Notes: a model not told the origin generated them from the sequence alone. Numbered from the stretch's first letter, positions 17,312 through 26,668 are shown. The stretch is 36,028 nt of DNA from Nostocaceae cyanobacterium (GCA_030065825.1 JASJCY010000033.1:1-36028); one strand, 5' to 3'. Translations and numbers: made by a program.

Positions 17312-17702
17312 AAGGCTCAACCCACAAACTTTGAAAGGAGCAACATTGGCAATTAACTAGCAGCAATTCCAGCATTCTGGCGCTTGAGTAATTTATTACA
17401 TCTTAAATAAAGGAGAATAACTCTACTAAAGTATCAAGTATGTACGGATTTTGCCGTGCCCCAGGCTAGTATGAAAAGCTATGTACCTTTGGGGTACTTC
17501 ACCTGGAACATCTAACCTTTTGGGAACCTCTAGCCTATGCCCCCAGAAAGCTGCGCTAACAGCATCCCAAGGGAAACGACGAACGGTGTATATCCTTTAC
17601 ACTTTAAACTTCACATAACAAAACATCTTGACTAGAGTCCTCCTTTGAATACTTTGTGGTATTGATTGTACTTAATTAAGTTTTCTTAAAATTACTTTAC
17701 TT
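17312..17702. other. rbcR / nnrU divergent intergenic region
   Basis: No gene in 391 bases. It must hold both divergent promoters. LysR regulators usually bind T-N11-A boxes near their own promoter; AT-rich candidates exist but I cannot single one out. The middle part (17455-17590) is more GC-rich with small inverted repeats such as GTACCTTTGGGGTAC (about 17491-17505). Confidence 0.45.
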
Positions 17703-18425
17703 ATGTATATGATGCTGCCACCTTGGTTAACCCCCAGTCATTTTACAATTTTGGGACTACTCTTGGTTTTTGCGATCGCCCACAGTGGGGGTGCGGCTTT
17801 ACGTCCTTGGGCTGAAAAACAGATTGGACCTAGGCTTTATCGCATAATATTTGCACTTGTGAGTCTGCCATTAGCTGTAATTTTAATTATTTACTTTTTT
17901 AACCATCGTTATGACGGTTTGCAGTTGTGGCAAGTCCAAGGAGTACCGGGAGTAAAATCCTTTGTTTGGGCATTATCAGCAATTTCATTTCTATTTTTGT
18001 ATCCAGCTACCTTCAATCTACTAGAAATTGCTGCCATTCAAAAGCCCCAAGTACACCTGTACGCAACAGGAATTATTCGCATTACTCGCCATCCCCAAAT
18101 GGTAGGACAAGTAATTTGGTGTATTGCTCACACCCTCTGGTTAGGAACCACCTTCACCCTTGTGACCTCTGTGGGTTTGGTGTTACATCACCTGTTTGGA
18201 GTTTGGCATGGCGATCGCCGACTGAGTAAACGTTATGGTTCTGCCTTTGAAGATGTTAAAGGACGTACCAGTATAATTCCTTTTCTCGCTATTTTAGACG
18301 GTCGTCAATCTATCCAATGGCAAGAATTTTTACGTCCCGCATATTTAGGGGTAGCTGTATTTGTGTTACTGCTGTGGTGGTCTCACCCCCTGCTAATGCA
18401 AGCTACCAGTAGGATAGGATTATAA
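17703..18425 (+). CDS. NnrU family integral membrane protein
   Basis: A 240-residue protein of the NnrU family (the family that also includes the plant 15-cis-zeta-carotene isomerase Z-ISO). It has about six hydrophobic segments. Histidines characteristic of the family are visible in FAIAHSGGAALRPWAE (about 23-38), RITRHPQMVGQVIWCIAHTLWLG (two His, about 126-148) and HHLFGVWHGDRR. In Z-ISO equivalent histidines bind heme b. In bacteria NnrU was linked to nitric oxide metabolism; the cyanobacterial role is unclear. The ATG at 17703 gives MYMMLPPWLTP; internal ATGs at 17709 and 17712 are also possible. First gene of a plus-strand series with the thioredoxin-like gene and ndhF. Confidence 0.85.
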   Translation: MYMMLPPWLTPSHFTILGLLLVFAIAHSGGAALRPWAEKQIGPRLYRIIFALVSLPLAVILIIYFFNHRYDGLQLWQVQGVPGVKSFVWALSAISFLFLYPATFNLLEIAAIQKPQVHLYATGIIRITRHPQMVGQVIWCIAHTLWLGTTFTLVTSVGLVLHHLFGVWHGDRRLSKRYGSAFEDVKGRTSIIPFLAILDGRQSIQWQEFLRPAYLGVAVFVLLLWWSHPLLMQATSRIGL

Positions 18426-18827
18426 TTTTAACTGCCAAGGAAGAGGCAGCATTTGATACCAATTAAATAATTTTTAGATTAGCAATCGCTACCAAATCAA
18501 TGTAGGATGAGATTAACAAGTAGCTGTCAGCGGATCTTTTTTTCTATCCCTTTGAGATTTAACACAACAAGGGCAGAAATTCTCTGACCAAAATTTTTAA
18601 TTTGGTCGTGAAATGAGAACCAGGGCAGGATATAATGGGCATATTCCTTGACGTGTAACAGCAATTATATCCGTGTTCTCCAAACATCTGACTAGATTCA
18701 GTCAACTCACTGAATAATGTTTGCTGTGAAGATTTTGTGTAGGAATTTCCACGGCAGTTGCTAGCAAATGTGCCGATTTTGCTGATAGTTGCTTTGATAT
18801 TAAAAGCTGATAATTTTTAGAGGCATC
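18426..18827. other. intergenic region upstream of the thioredoxin-like gene
   Basis: No gene in 402 bases. A 7-bp hairpin, GACCAAA..TTTGGTC (18586-18607), lies in the middle. The remainder is AT-rich with no clear promoter that I can defend. Confidence 0.5.
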
Positions 18828-19214
18828 ATGGTGTTGTCGGTTAGTGAGCGGACATTTACTCAAGAAGTTTTAGAATCTCCTATTCCTGTTTTGGTCAATT
18901 TTGAAGCACCTTGGTGTGGATTATGTAAATTGATCTACCCACTGTTATTACAATTGAAAGCTGAATGTGGTGAAGAAATTAAATTAGTTAGAATTAATGC
19001 GGATGAAAATTTTAAATTGTCCAATGGCTATGGTCTGAAGTCACTACCAACCCTACTTTTGATTGAAAATGGTAGTGTCCGGGAACGTCTAGAGAGTTTT
19101 CGGGGAAGAGATGATTTACGTCAGGCTTTAGAAACAATTAAAAACACTTACACCAAACGCCTTCAAATTTACAATAATTCAAAAATCCTAAATTTGAGAT
19201 GTCCCTTAGTCTGA
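18828..19214 (+). CDS. thioredoxin-like protein with WCGLCK active site
   Basis: A 128-residue thioredoxin-fold protein. The fold's hallmarks are present: VLVNFEAPWCGLCK (active-site Cys30 and Cys33), VRINADENFKL, and the cis-proline loop KSLPTLLL. The dipeptide between the cysteines is Gly-Leu and not the Gly-Pro of canonical thioredoxins, which usually raises the redox potential. The C-terminal 20 residues after TIKNTYTKR (to NLRCPLV) are an extension with a third cysteine. No signal peptide, so cytoplasmic. Partners are unknown. Position between NnrU and ndhF is worth noting for possible redox control, but this is only context. Confidence 0.87.
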   Translation: MVLSVSERTFTQEVLESPIPVLVNFEAPWCGLCKLIYPLLLQLKAECGEEIKLVRINADENFKLSNGYGLKSLPTLLLIENGSVRERLESFRGRDDLRQALETIKNTYTKRLQIYNNSKILNLRCPLV

Positions 19215-19765
19215 AAACAACACAATATTAGTCATTAGTCATTAGTCATTTGTTCCCCGTTCCCTGGTTGTCATTTGTTCCCCGTTCCCTGGTTACAAGG
19301 TTTTACCTTTTAATGTATTATATTGCGGGCTGTTGCCTCCAGACTTAATGGGAGGCAGCAGCCCCCAACGGATGCGTTTCCAGGCTTAGCCCAGAAAGAA
19401 GTTACTACAAGAGGAAAGCGCTTAACAAGCGTGCCATTCGTCCTTATTCCTTTGTCCTAGCCTAGGGAAAGACGCCGCACATCTATGTTATTTGTTCTTT
19501 GTTTTACCGATGACCAATGACCAATGACCAATGACCAATTACCAATGACCAATCTAAAACGATACTAAACTCTCCACCCAGGTAAATTTGGGTGGATTAT
19601 TTTATCCTAAAGGGTGTGTGTCACAATTATTAACAGATCCGACCCGGACAGTTGCCTGCGGATGGGCAGTTGATATAAGCGGAGACAGTCTCCGTTTCAA
19701 TCCTGCTAAAACCGTTTGTAATAATGTCCTAAGTTAGTTAAGAACTATTAAAGTAGGCGTCCGTG
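19215..19765. other. long ndhF leader region with repeats and hairpins
   Basis: No gene in 551 bases. Contents in order: STRR-like GTCATTA repeats (19230-19250); a duplicated CATTTGTTCCCCGTTCCCTG segment (about 19247-19300); a 14-bp hairpin GGGCTGTTGCCTCC / GGAGGCAGCAGCCC (19327-19364); ATGACCA heptamer repeats (about 19509-19555); a 7-bp hairpin CCACCCA..TGGGTGG followed by ATTATTTTAT (19574-19605), terminator-like; and the palindrome CGGAGACAGTCTCCG (19680-19694) 70 bases before ndhF. Confidence 0.65.
19574..19605 (+). terminator. possible terminator or leader hairpin before ndhF
   Basis: CCACCCA (19574-19580) and TGGGTGG (19589-19595) form a 7-bp stem with an 8-base loop, followed by a T-rich stretch. 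It could end transcripts from the thioredoxin-like gene or, if ndhF starts further upstream, act as an attenuator. Confidence 0.45.
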
Positions 19766-21856
19766 ATGGAAGTAATCTATCAATATGCCTGGCTGATTCC
19801 AGTTTTGCCTTTGTTGGGGGCAATGCTGGTTGGGCTGGGATTAATTTCTTTAAATCAGGTGACAAACCGCCTGCGGCAGCTGAACGCAGTTCTCATTATC
19901 TCTTTGATGGGAATTGCAATGGGGCTGTCTTTTGCCTTGTTATGGAGTCAAATTCAAGGACACGCTCCCTATCTCCGTACTTTGGAGTGGGCATCGGCTG
20001 GGAATTTCCACCTGAGTATGGGCTACACCGTTGATAACCTCACAGCCTTGATGTTGGTGATTGTCACAACTGTAGCCTTCCTAGTCATGGTTTACACGGA
20101 TGGCTACATGGCTCATGACCCCGGTTATGTGAGGTTTTATGCCTATTTAAGCTTATTCGGTTCCTCCATGCTGGGTCTTGTGGTCAGTCCCAACCTGGTA
20201 CAGATTTACATTTTCTGGGAATTGGTGGGGATGTGTTCCTACTTGCTGGTCGGTTTTTGGTACGATCGCAAGGCAGCGGCAGATGCCTGTCAAAAAGCAT
20301 TTGTCACTAACCGTGTGGGTGACTTTGGTTTGTTATTGGGCATCCTGGGGCTATTTTGGGCGACAGGAAGCTTTGAATTTGATGTAATGGGAGATCGCCT
20401 AGGGGAACTGGTTGCAACGGGTTCCCTTAGCAATATGCTGGCGATTCTATTTGCAATTTTAGTGTTCCTCGGTCCGGTGGCGAAGTCAGCCCAATTTCCC
20501 CTCCATGTATGGCTACCGGATGCCATGGAAGGTCCTACCCCCATTTCTGCTTTGATTCACGCCGCTACAATGGTAGCAGCAGGGGTATTCCTAGTTGCCC
20601 GCATGTACCCGGTATTTGAACATGTGCCAGCGGCGATGAATACCATTGCCTTTACGGGGGCATTTACTGCCTTTTTAGGGGCAACTATCGCCATGACCCA
20701 AAATGACATTAAAAAGGGTCTGGCTTACTCCACGATTTCCCAATTGGGTTACATGGTGATGGCAATGGGAGTAGGTGCCTACAGTGCGGGACTATTCCAC
20801 TTGATGACTCACGCCTATTTTAAGGCGATGTTGTTTTTGGGTTCTGGTTCGGTAATTCACGGTATGGAAGCCGTGGTGGGACATGACCCGGTATTGGCGC
20901 AGGATATGCGGTTAATGGGGGGACTGCGCAAATATATGCCGGCTACTGCCATTACTTTCTTGATTGGTTGTTTGGCAATTTCTGGTATTCCCCCCTTTGC
21001 TGGTTTCTGGTCAAAGGATGAAATTCTTAGCGCTGCTTTTGCTGCTAATCCCCTATTGTGGTTTGTAGGCTGGCTAACGGCTGGTATTACGGCTTTCTAC
21101 ATGTTCCGGATGTACTTCTCCACCTTTGAAGGAGGTTTCCGGGGCAAAAACGAGAAAATCATCGCTAAACTCAAAGAATCAGCTCAAACAATTTTGGTAG
21201 AATCAGAAGCAGTACCCAATTTTGGTCCTGGGGCGATGAAACAGGGGGAATTGGCTGCAACTGGCGAACACCACCATGATGACCACAGCCACGGTCATAG
21301 TGATTCTCCCCATGAGTCTCCTTGGACTATGACTTTACCGCTGATGGTGCTGGCAATTCCTTCGATTTTGATTGGTTTGGTGGGTACTCCCTTTGGTAAC
21401 TACTTTGAGGAGTTTATTTTCTCCCCTAACGAAACCTTAACGGAAGTAATGGAAAAAGCTGCTGAGGTTGACCTGAATGAATTTTACATTATGGCGGGTG
21501 GTTCGGTAGCTATTTCCATAGTCGGGATTTCTTTGGCTTGCCTAATGTACCTGTGGGGCAAAATTGATGCAGATGCCATTGCAGCCAAAATCAAACCCCT
21601 TTACAACCTATCCCTGAACAAGTGGTACTTTGACGACATTTACCATCGTGTATTTGTGATGGGCTTGCGTCGTCTAGCCAGACAAGTGATGGAAGTGGAT
21701 TTCCGAGTTGTGGATGGGGCTGTCAACCTGACGGGCTTTTTCACCCTAGTGAGTGGGGAAGGTCTAAAATACTTTGAAAATGGTCGTGCCCAATTCTACG
21801 CTTTGATTGTATTTGGTGCGGTTTTGGGCTTGGTGATTTTCTTTGGTGTCACCTAA
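19766..21856 (+). CDS. ndhF: NAD(P)H-quinone oxidoreductase subunit 5 (NdhF1)
   Basis: A 696-residue antiporter-like membrane subunit of the photosynthetic NDH-1 complex, which takes electrons from ferredoxin to plastoquinone in respiration and cyclic electron flow and pumps protons. Typical Nuo L/NdhF signatures are present: IFWELVGMCSYLLVGFWYDR, LPDAMEGPTPISALIHAATM and DIKKGLAYSTISQLGYMVMA, then the long amphipathic C-terminal arm ending near 696. A histidine-rich loop (EHHHDDHSHGHSDSPHE, encoded about 21264-21314) interrupts the C-terminal third. The ATG at 19766 is preferred over the GTG immediately before it (19763). It is the respiratory/cyclic NdhF1 type by association with the following ndhD. 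Thylakoid membrane location is from family knowledge. Confidence 0.96.
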   Translation: MEVIYQYAWLIPVLPLLGAMLVGLGLISLNQVTNRLRQLNAVLIISLMGIAMGLSFALLWSQIQGHAPYLRTLEWASAGNFHLSMGYTVDNLTALMLVIVTTVAFLVMVYTDGYMAHDPGYVRFYAYLSLFGSSMLGLVVSPNLVQIYIFWELVGMCSYLLVGFWYDRKAAADACQKAFVTNRVGDFGLLLGILGLFWATGSFEFDVMGDRLGELVATGSLSNMLAILFAILVFLGPVAKSAQFPLHVWLPDAMEGPTPISALIHAATMVAAGVFLVARMYPVFEHVPAAMNTIAFTGAFTAFLGATIAMTQNDIKKGLAYSTISQLGYMVMAMGVGAYSAGLFHLMTHAYFKAMLFLGSGSVIHGMEAVVGHDPVLAQDMRLMGGLRKYMPATAITFLIGCLAISGIPPFAGFWSKDEILSAAFAANPLLWFVGWLTAGITAFYMFRMYFSTFEGGFRGKNEKIIAKLKESAQTILVESEAVPNFGPGAMKQGELAATGEHHHDDHSHGHSDSPHESPWTMTLPLMVLAIPSILIGLVGTPFGNYFEEFIFSPNETLTEVMEKAAEVDLNEFYIMAGGSVAISIVGISLACLMYLWGKIDADAIAAKIKPLYNLSLNKWYFDDIYHRVFVMGLRRLARQVMEVDFRVVDGAVNLTGFFTLVSGEGLKYFENGRAQFYALIVFGAVLGLVIFFGVT

Positions 21857-22347
21857 ATTTAGAATAGCGACGGGGATGCTACATTCCTTGTGGGTGTTGA
21901 AAAAAATCTTCCCGTCGCGGTAATGGGTAATGGGAAAAACATACCAAATTCCTTACCTCCTTCTGGACGAGGAATTTTAACCTCACTTTGTGTTTCTTGT
22001 ACAAAGACGACCTGGGGCATCAGGAGTCTCTAAACTGCCTGGGGAGGACTCTGAGCTAGAATGTTGCTCTATGGCTTGTCCTTGGGGCATTTGCAGTGAA
22101 GACCTTTGTACCGCTAGCGCGGAACCCGCAGGGTAGCAGGAAATCTCTTCCCTTCGGGAAGCCGCTACTCTACGAGAACACTAGCCTGTGGCAACGCTGC
22201 GCGTACGTGAACGCGTCTACAAAGCGATTTGAATAGGACCCATCCGTCTATACGGTGGGGATAATGTCACTGAAAGTTACTCAAAATTGAGTCAACACTT
22301 CTGGTATCTCAAAACTGAGTTATTAGTCAAGAAGCTTGTTGTATAAG

Positions 22348-22388
22348 GATGAAGGCGGAAAATCAATTTACATGCCTTCATCTTTTTT
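22348..22388 (+). terminator. Rho-independent type terminator after ndhF
   Basis: GATGAAGGC (22348-22356) and GCCTTCATC (22374-22382) form a perfect 9-bp stem, followed by six T residues. It lies 490 bases past the ndhF stop and 360 before ndhD, suggesting that ndhD has its own promoter. Confidence 0.7.
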
Positions 22389-22436
22389 CATTTTTGTTAA
22401 AACAAGCTAATAATCACAACCAACTTACCCAAAAAA

Positions 22437-22604
22437 CTGCTAGTTAATAGTTAGGGTTTTCACCCTCCAAAAAACTCTAGCGCTATAGTTAGGGCTTCCA
22501 TTGCCAAAAAACTCTAGCGCTATAGTTAGGGTTTCCATTGCCAAAAAACTCTAGCGCTATAGTTAGGGTTTCCACTCCCAAAAAACTCTAGCGCTATAGT
22601 TAGA
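22437..22604. repeat. 37-bp tandem repeats (LTRR type)
   Basis: CTCTAGCGCTATAGTTAG starts at 22475, 22512, 22549 and 22586, exactly 37 bases apart, with units joined by G(G)GYTTCCAYTGCCAAAAAA-like sequence; a diverged copy precedes them from 22437. The unit length matches the long tandemly repeated repetitive (LTRR) sequences described in Anabaena and Calothrix. Each unit contains the small palindrome TAGCGCTA. There are no spacers, so this is not a CRISPR array. Confidence 0.9.
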
Positions 22605-22745
22605 ACACTGGATTCATTCATCCTAGAAACGGGATTTCTTGAGTTGGTAATCAGGAAATTTTGGTTTGACAGCACTTAGAAACCCGATTTCTCTAAAATA
22701 TATGTTCTAGTAACTGATAGCGGAAATCATCATCTTAGCGACTTC

Positions 22746-24317
22746 ATGAATACAGCTAATTTTCCCTGGCTAACAACCATTATTCTGTTGCCCATAGCAG
22801 CATCGCTGCTAGTTCCGATTATTCCGGATAAAGACGGTAAAACAGTGCGCTGGTATGCCCTAATTGTGGGGCTAATAGATTTTGCCATCATTGTTGCCGC
22901 CTTTTATACCGGCTATGATTTCTCCAACCCAGATTTACAACTGGTAGAAAGCTACCCCTGGGTTCCACAACTAGATTTGAATTGGTCAGTAGGGGCAGAT
23001 GGTTTATCTATGCCCCTAATTATTTTGACTGGATTTATTACCACATTGGCAGTGTTAGCAGCTTGGCCTGTCACCTTGAAGCCCAGATTATTCTATTTTT
23101 TAATCCTGGCGATGTATGGGGGACAAATTGCCGTATTCGCCGTCCAGGACATGCTGTTGTTCTTCCTGGTATGGGAATTGGAATTAATTCCCGTGTACCT
23201 GCTGCTGGCGATTTGGGGTGGTAAAAAGCGGCAATACGCAGCCACTAAATTTATTTTGTATACCGCTGGCGGTTCCCTATTTATTTTGGTAGCAGCACTG
23301 ACCATGGCATTTTATGGCGATACTGTTACCTTTGACATGCGATCGCTGGCGGTGAAAGATTACGCCCTGAATCTGCAATTATTGCTATATGGTGGCTTTT
23401 TGATTGCCTACGCTGTCAAGTTACCGATTATTCCCCTACATACCTGGCTTCCAGATGCCCATGGTGAAGCGACAGCCCCGGTACACATGTTACTGGCTGG
23501 GATTCTCCTGAAAATGGGTGGTTATGCCTTAATTCGCATGAATGCTGGTATACTTCCCGATGCCCATGCTTATTTTGCCCCGGTGTTGGTGATTTTGGGG
23601 GTAGTAAATATTATTTATGCTGCCCTTACATCTTTTGCCCAAAGGAACCTAAAGCGGAAAATCGCCTATTCCTCAATTTCCCACATGGGTTTTGTCACCA
23701 TTGGTATTGCTTCCTTTACCGATTTGGGTATGAGTGGGGCAGTTTTGCAAATGGTTTCCCATGGTTTAATTGGGGCGAGTTTGTTCTTTTTAGTCGGTGC
23801 TACCTATGACCGTACCCACACCCTAATGTTGGATGAAATGGGTGGTGTTGGTAAGCGAATGCAGAAGATTTTTGCCATGTTTACCGCTTGTTCCATGGCT
23901 TCTTTAGCATTACCAGGAATGAGTGGATTTGTAGCAGAATTGATGGTATTTGTGGGATTTGCCACCAGCGATGCTTATAGTTCCACTTTTAAAGTGATCG
24001 TCGTCTTTTTGATGGCAGTTGGGGTAATTTTAACTCCGATTTATCTGCTGTCAATGTTGCGAGAAATTTTCTACGGACAAGAAAACGAAGAGTTAGTTTC
24101 TCACCAGAAACTTATCGATGCTGAACCCCGGGAAGTGTTTATCATTGCCTGTTTGTTAGTACCAATTATTGGTATTGGTTTATATCCCAAATTATTGACT
24201 CAAATGTACGATTCTACAACTGTACAATTAACGGCTAGATTGCGGGATGCAGTTCCAAGTTTGGCACAGCAAAAAGTCCCTGCGGTGTCCATGAATGCGC
24301 CAGATATTGGGGATTAG
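22746..24317 (+). CDS. ndhD: NAD(P)H-quinone oxidoreductase chain 4 (NdhD1)
   Basis: A 523-residue antiporter-like membrane subunit of NDH-1, partner of NdhF. Signatures: [19 protein letters not shown] (with the proton-path Glu, about 140-158), [22 protein letters not shown] (about 221-242), and [21 protein letters not shown]. About 14 membrane helices and a C-terminal hydrophilic tail. Full family length; nothing missing. The ATG at 22746 has no strong ribosome binding site. A clean terminator follows (24366-24392), so it closes the transcription unit. The pairing with NdhF1 points to the NDH-1L (respiration/cyclic flow) form and not the CO2-uptake forms, which use NdhF3/NdhD3 or NdhF4/NdhD4. 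Confidence 0.96.
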   Translation: MNTANFPWLTTIILLPIAASLLVPIIPDKDGKTVRWYALIVGLIDFAIIVAAFYTGYDFSNPDLQLVESYPWVPQLDLNWSVGADGLSMPLIILTGFITTLAVLAAWPVTLKPRLFYFLILAMYGGQIAVFAVQDMLLFFLVWELELIPVYLLLAIWGGKKRQYAATKFILYTAGGSLFILVAALTMAFYGDTVTFDMRSLAVKDYALNLQLLLYGGFLIAYAVKLPIIPLHTWLPDAHGEATAPVHMLLAGILLKMGGYALIRMNAGILPDAHAYFAPVLVILGVVNIIYAALTSFAQRNLKRKIAYSSISHMGFVTIGIASFTDLGMSGAVLQMVSHGLIGASLFFLVGATYDRTHTLMLDEMGGVGKRMQKIFAMFTACSMASLALPGMSGFVAELMVFVGFATSDAYSSTFKVIVVFLMAVGVILTPIYLLSMLREIFYGQENEELVSHQKLIDAEPREVFIIACLLVPIIGIGLYPKLLTQMYDSTTVQLTARLRDAVPSLAQQKVPAVSMNAPDIGD

Positions 24318-24365
24318 AATGGTAGATAAGTTGTAATTGCTAAAGTTTAGATCATAATCTATAAC

Positions 24366-24392
24366 AAAGGCAGGTAAAATCCTGCCTTTTTT
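24366..24392 (+). terminator. Rho-independent terminator after ndhD
   Basis: AAAGGCAGG (24366-24374), a 6-base loop and CCTGCCTTT (24381-24389) followed by more T residues: a 9-bp perfect stem with a U tract, 49 bases past the ndhD stop. Confidence 0.9.
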
Positions 24393-24397
24393 CATGG

Positions 24398-25123
24398 ATG
24401 GATGTCAAGACCTTTATTACCATAATGATGAATAACCAAATCGCGATCGCTATTGCTTTTATATTTTTTTCACTCTCATTTACTGTGGTAGGAATTTTTT
24501 CTGCCAAACACAAGAAAAATACCACGGCTGATTATTTATTGGCGAGTCGCAATGTAAATCCGATTTTGACTGCCCTATCGGCAATGTCTACCGGACAAAG
24601 CGGCTTTTTGTTTACTGGACAAGTTGGTTATGCCTATGTTAGCGGTATTTCTGCTATTTGGCTGGTAATTGGGTGGGCGATCGGTGATTATCTAGCTTGG
24701 TGGTTGGTGTTTAAAAAATTACGACAGGTTTCTGAGGATACAAATTCGGAAACGGTTTCGGCTTTTCTGGGTCAAGAAACAAGTGGTTTTCCCTGGATTA
24801 AGACAATAACAGCCCTGATTACCCTTGCTTTTTTAGGTTCTTACGCTGCAGCGCAGTTGGTGGCAAGTAGCAAGGCACTTCATACGGTGTTTGGTTGGAA
24901 TTATTACTGGGGGGCGATTGCTGGGGCGGTAATCGTCGTTATTTACTGTTTTTCTGGGGGGATTCGCGCCGATATTTGGACGGATGCAATCCAGTCAGTA
25001 GTGATGATTTTTTCTTTGATCTTGCTGTTGGTAACGCTTCTTTTTAATAGTGGCGGAATCGACAAGATTTGGACACAATTAGAAGCGATAGATTCCAAAA
25101 AGAGTGCAAATGTTTCCGTCTAA
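24398..25123 (+). pseudogene. sodium/solute symporter, N-terminal fragment (frameshifted)
   Basis: The first 241 codons of a sodium:solute symporter (SSS family, PutP-like). The likely true start is the ATG at 24425 (MMNNQIAIAIAFIFF); the frame also opens at 24398. Family landmarks are clear: DYLLASRNVNPILTALSAMS, STGQSGFLFTGQVGYAY, AFLGSYAAAQLVASSKAL and YCFSGGIRADIWTDAIQSV. The frame ends at 25123 with SANVSV, whereas the natural continuation (MFPSNLAWGFTAFF) is found one frame over from 25104. A single-base insertion, possibly in the AAAAA run at 25097-25101, would explain it. It begins only 6 bases after the ndhD terminator. A sequencing error cannot be excluded, but the damaged 3' half (next entry) supports true decay. 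Confidence 0.82.
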
Positions 25124-26285
25124 TTTAGCTTGGGGTTTTACCGCTTTTTTTGTCGCTTGGTTAGTAGCAGGGTTTGGCGCTGTGGGACAACCTCACATTT
25201 TGTCAAGGGCAATGGCAATCGACTCAGCGGACAATATGGGATTTGCTCGCAATCTTAAGAGTTTATGCGGTTTGGTAAATGCTTTTACTGCCATTTCTAT
25301 CGGACTTGCAGCAAGAGTGTTTTTGCCGGAATTGGCACAAGGAGGGGATCCAGAATTAGCGCTGCTGTACTTATCTGCCGACTTATTACCAGCCGTTTTA
25401 GTGGGATTGATGATGGCGGGTTTATTTGCAGCTATTGTTTCGACTGCTGATTCTCAAATTCTTTCTTGTTCGGCGGCATTAACACAAGATTTGTTCCCCA
25501 AAATAGCTAAATCCCATAAATTTGCTAAATTAGGGACTTTAACGATTACCGCAGTTGTTTTAATTATTGCTTTATCCGAGAATGAAAGCGTTTTTTCTTT
25601 AATTATTTTTGCTTGGTCGGTATTAGCTGCCATTAGTAAGTGGGATACCCTTATTGATGAATATAGTTTAGAGGAACTCCGAGATAGGTTACTACAAATT
25701 GAAGAATTCAGAAACTTAATTCAACTATGCAATCAAGCACGTTTACCAGTTCGACTAATTCCGATTAGTTCAGTAGGTATGGGTTTTGCAGAACTCCAGC
25801 CAGATGGAAGTATGGCTAAAACAGGAAGCTTACCTAATCCATTTTTAGTAGAAATGCCTCTAGCTTGTATTTTGCCTGACATGATTAAAACAACCCTAGA
25901 GGAAATAATCAAGAAAAAGCAAGCAGAAAGTAAACCAATTGAAGTTAAACCTAATCTGAGTTTTTGGGAAAGACTAGGACAGGTTGTTGGAGGTGTTGGG
26001 AAAGTAGGTGTTGCTATAGTCAAACAAATTTTGCCGATAAAATACAGGTTTGCTGAAGATATTTTAGAGGACTTGATTGATTTTCTTGATGATTTGGAAA
26101 AGCCAGCCCAAGAGAAGCGAGAAGCAGCAGCGAAAAAAACAGAAGAACTACGTCGTAAACAAGCTGAATCTTTGAGAAAAGTAACTGATGAAGAAACAGC
26201 GCTTAAGCACGTTGTTAACTGTTTTATTTCCCTTACAGATGAACTTGAATCTAAATTTCCTGCATCTAATCTAAAGCAAATCTAG
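25104..26285 (+). pseudogene. symporter C-terminal part fused in frame to an unrelated 215-residue tail
   Basis: Residues 1-177 continue the SSS symporter (FVAWLVAGFGAVGQPHILSR, STADSQILSCSAALTQDLF, IIFAWSVLAA). Homology stops abruptly at about residue 177 (near 25632), where the symporter should go on for two or more helices. The remaining 216 residues are hydrophilic and unrelated: DEYSLEELRDRLLQIEEFRN, a region with VGMGFAELQPDGSMAK and NPFLVEMPLACILPDMIK, then one weakly hydrophobic stretch and a charged coiled-coil-like end (AQEKREAAAKKTEELRRKQA). I do not recognise this tail. It appears that foreign or rearranged DNA joined the symporter here and brought its own open frame. It may still be translated from a start near the junction. 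It lies 17 bases before the next gene, suggesting one transcript with it. Confidence 0.75.
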
Positions 26286-26302
26286 ACAATTAACGATTTA
26301 CT

Positions 26303-26656
26303 ATGACAAATATTCAAGCTTGGGCTTTTCTAGTCGGGTGTAATCAATACCTTGACTATAGAACTATAGTAGCCCCCGATTTCATGTGTGAATCAAAAAC
26401 GTCAAGCCTATTAGCTAAAGCAGCAGGTGGAGACTTAACAGAAGTTGGAACGGCGTACTACCGTGAAATTCATAATTCTAAAGTGGGTGATTTAACTTTA
26501 GTTTTCCGTGTCATTGAAGCAACGTCGGAAAATACAGGAATTGAAGGACGGGGAGTGTTGAAAGATTCCTTTGGGAGAGAAATTTATTTAATAGAAGGTA
26601 TTGTTTTGCAAGGATTACAACCTGATATTCTAGTCACTCAGGAAAATCTAGAATAA
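26303..26656 (+). CDS. small protein of unknown function (117 aa)
   Basis: A 117-residue protein that I cannot assign. It starts MTNIQAWAFLVGCNQYLDYR and is predicted mostly beta-stranded in the second half (SKVGDLTLVFRVIEATSEN, then REIYLIEGIVLQGL). It has no signal peptide or membrane segment. The KVGDLTLVFRVI pattern faintly recalls EVE/PUA-like small barrels, but this is weak. It is 17 bases after the fused symporter-tail gene and 12 bases before the WD40 gene, so the three are probably co-transcribed. Confidence 0.68.
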   Translation: MTNIQAWAFLVGCNQYLDYRTIVAPDFMCESKTSSLLAKAAGGDLTEVGTAYYREIHNSKVGDLTLVFRVIEATSENTGIEGRGVLKDSFGREIYLIEGIVLQGLQPDILVTQENLE

Positions 26657-26668
26657 ATTCATCAAAAG

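Larger units (their letters stand above)
21857..22745. other. 889-base ndhF-ndhD spacer rich in repeats
   Basis: No gene. It holds GC-rich palindromic repeat clusters around 22110-22215 (for example CTTCCCTTCGGGAAG near 22148), a strong terminator (22348-22388) and 37-bp tandem repeats (22437-22604). The spacer is long for two genes whose products act in the same complex; these repeats probably expanded it. Confidence 0.7.

Noticed and set aside
22437-22604. Possible CRISPR array
   Set aside because: Units of 37 bases follow each other without unique spacers and no cas genes are present; it is a tandem LTRR-type repeat.
25085-25125. Programmed -1 ribosomal frameshift in the symporter
   Set aside because: The second part lies in the +1 frame, no fitting slippery heptamer or downstream structure is visible, and the 3' end of the gene is lost anyway.
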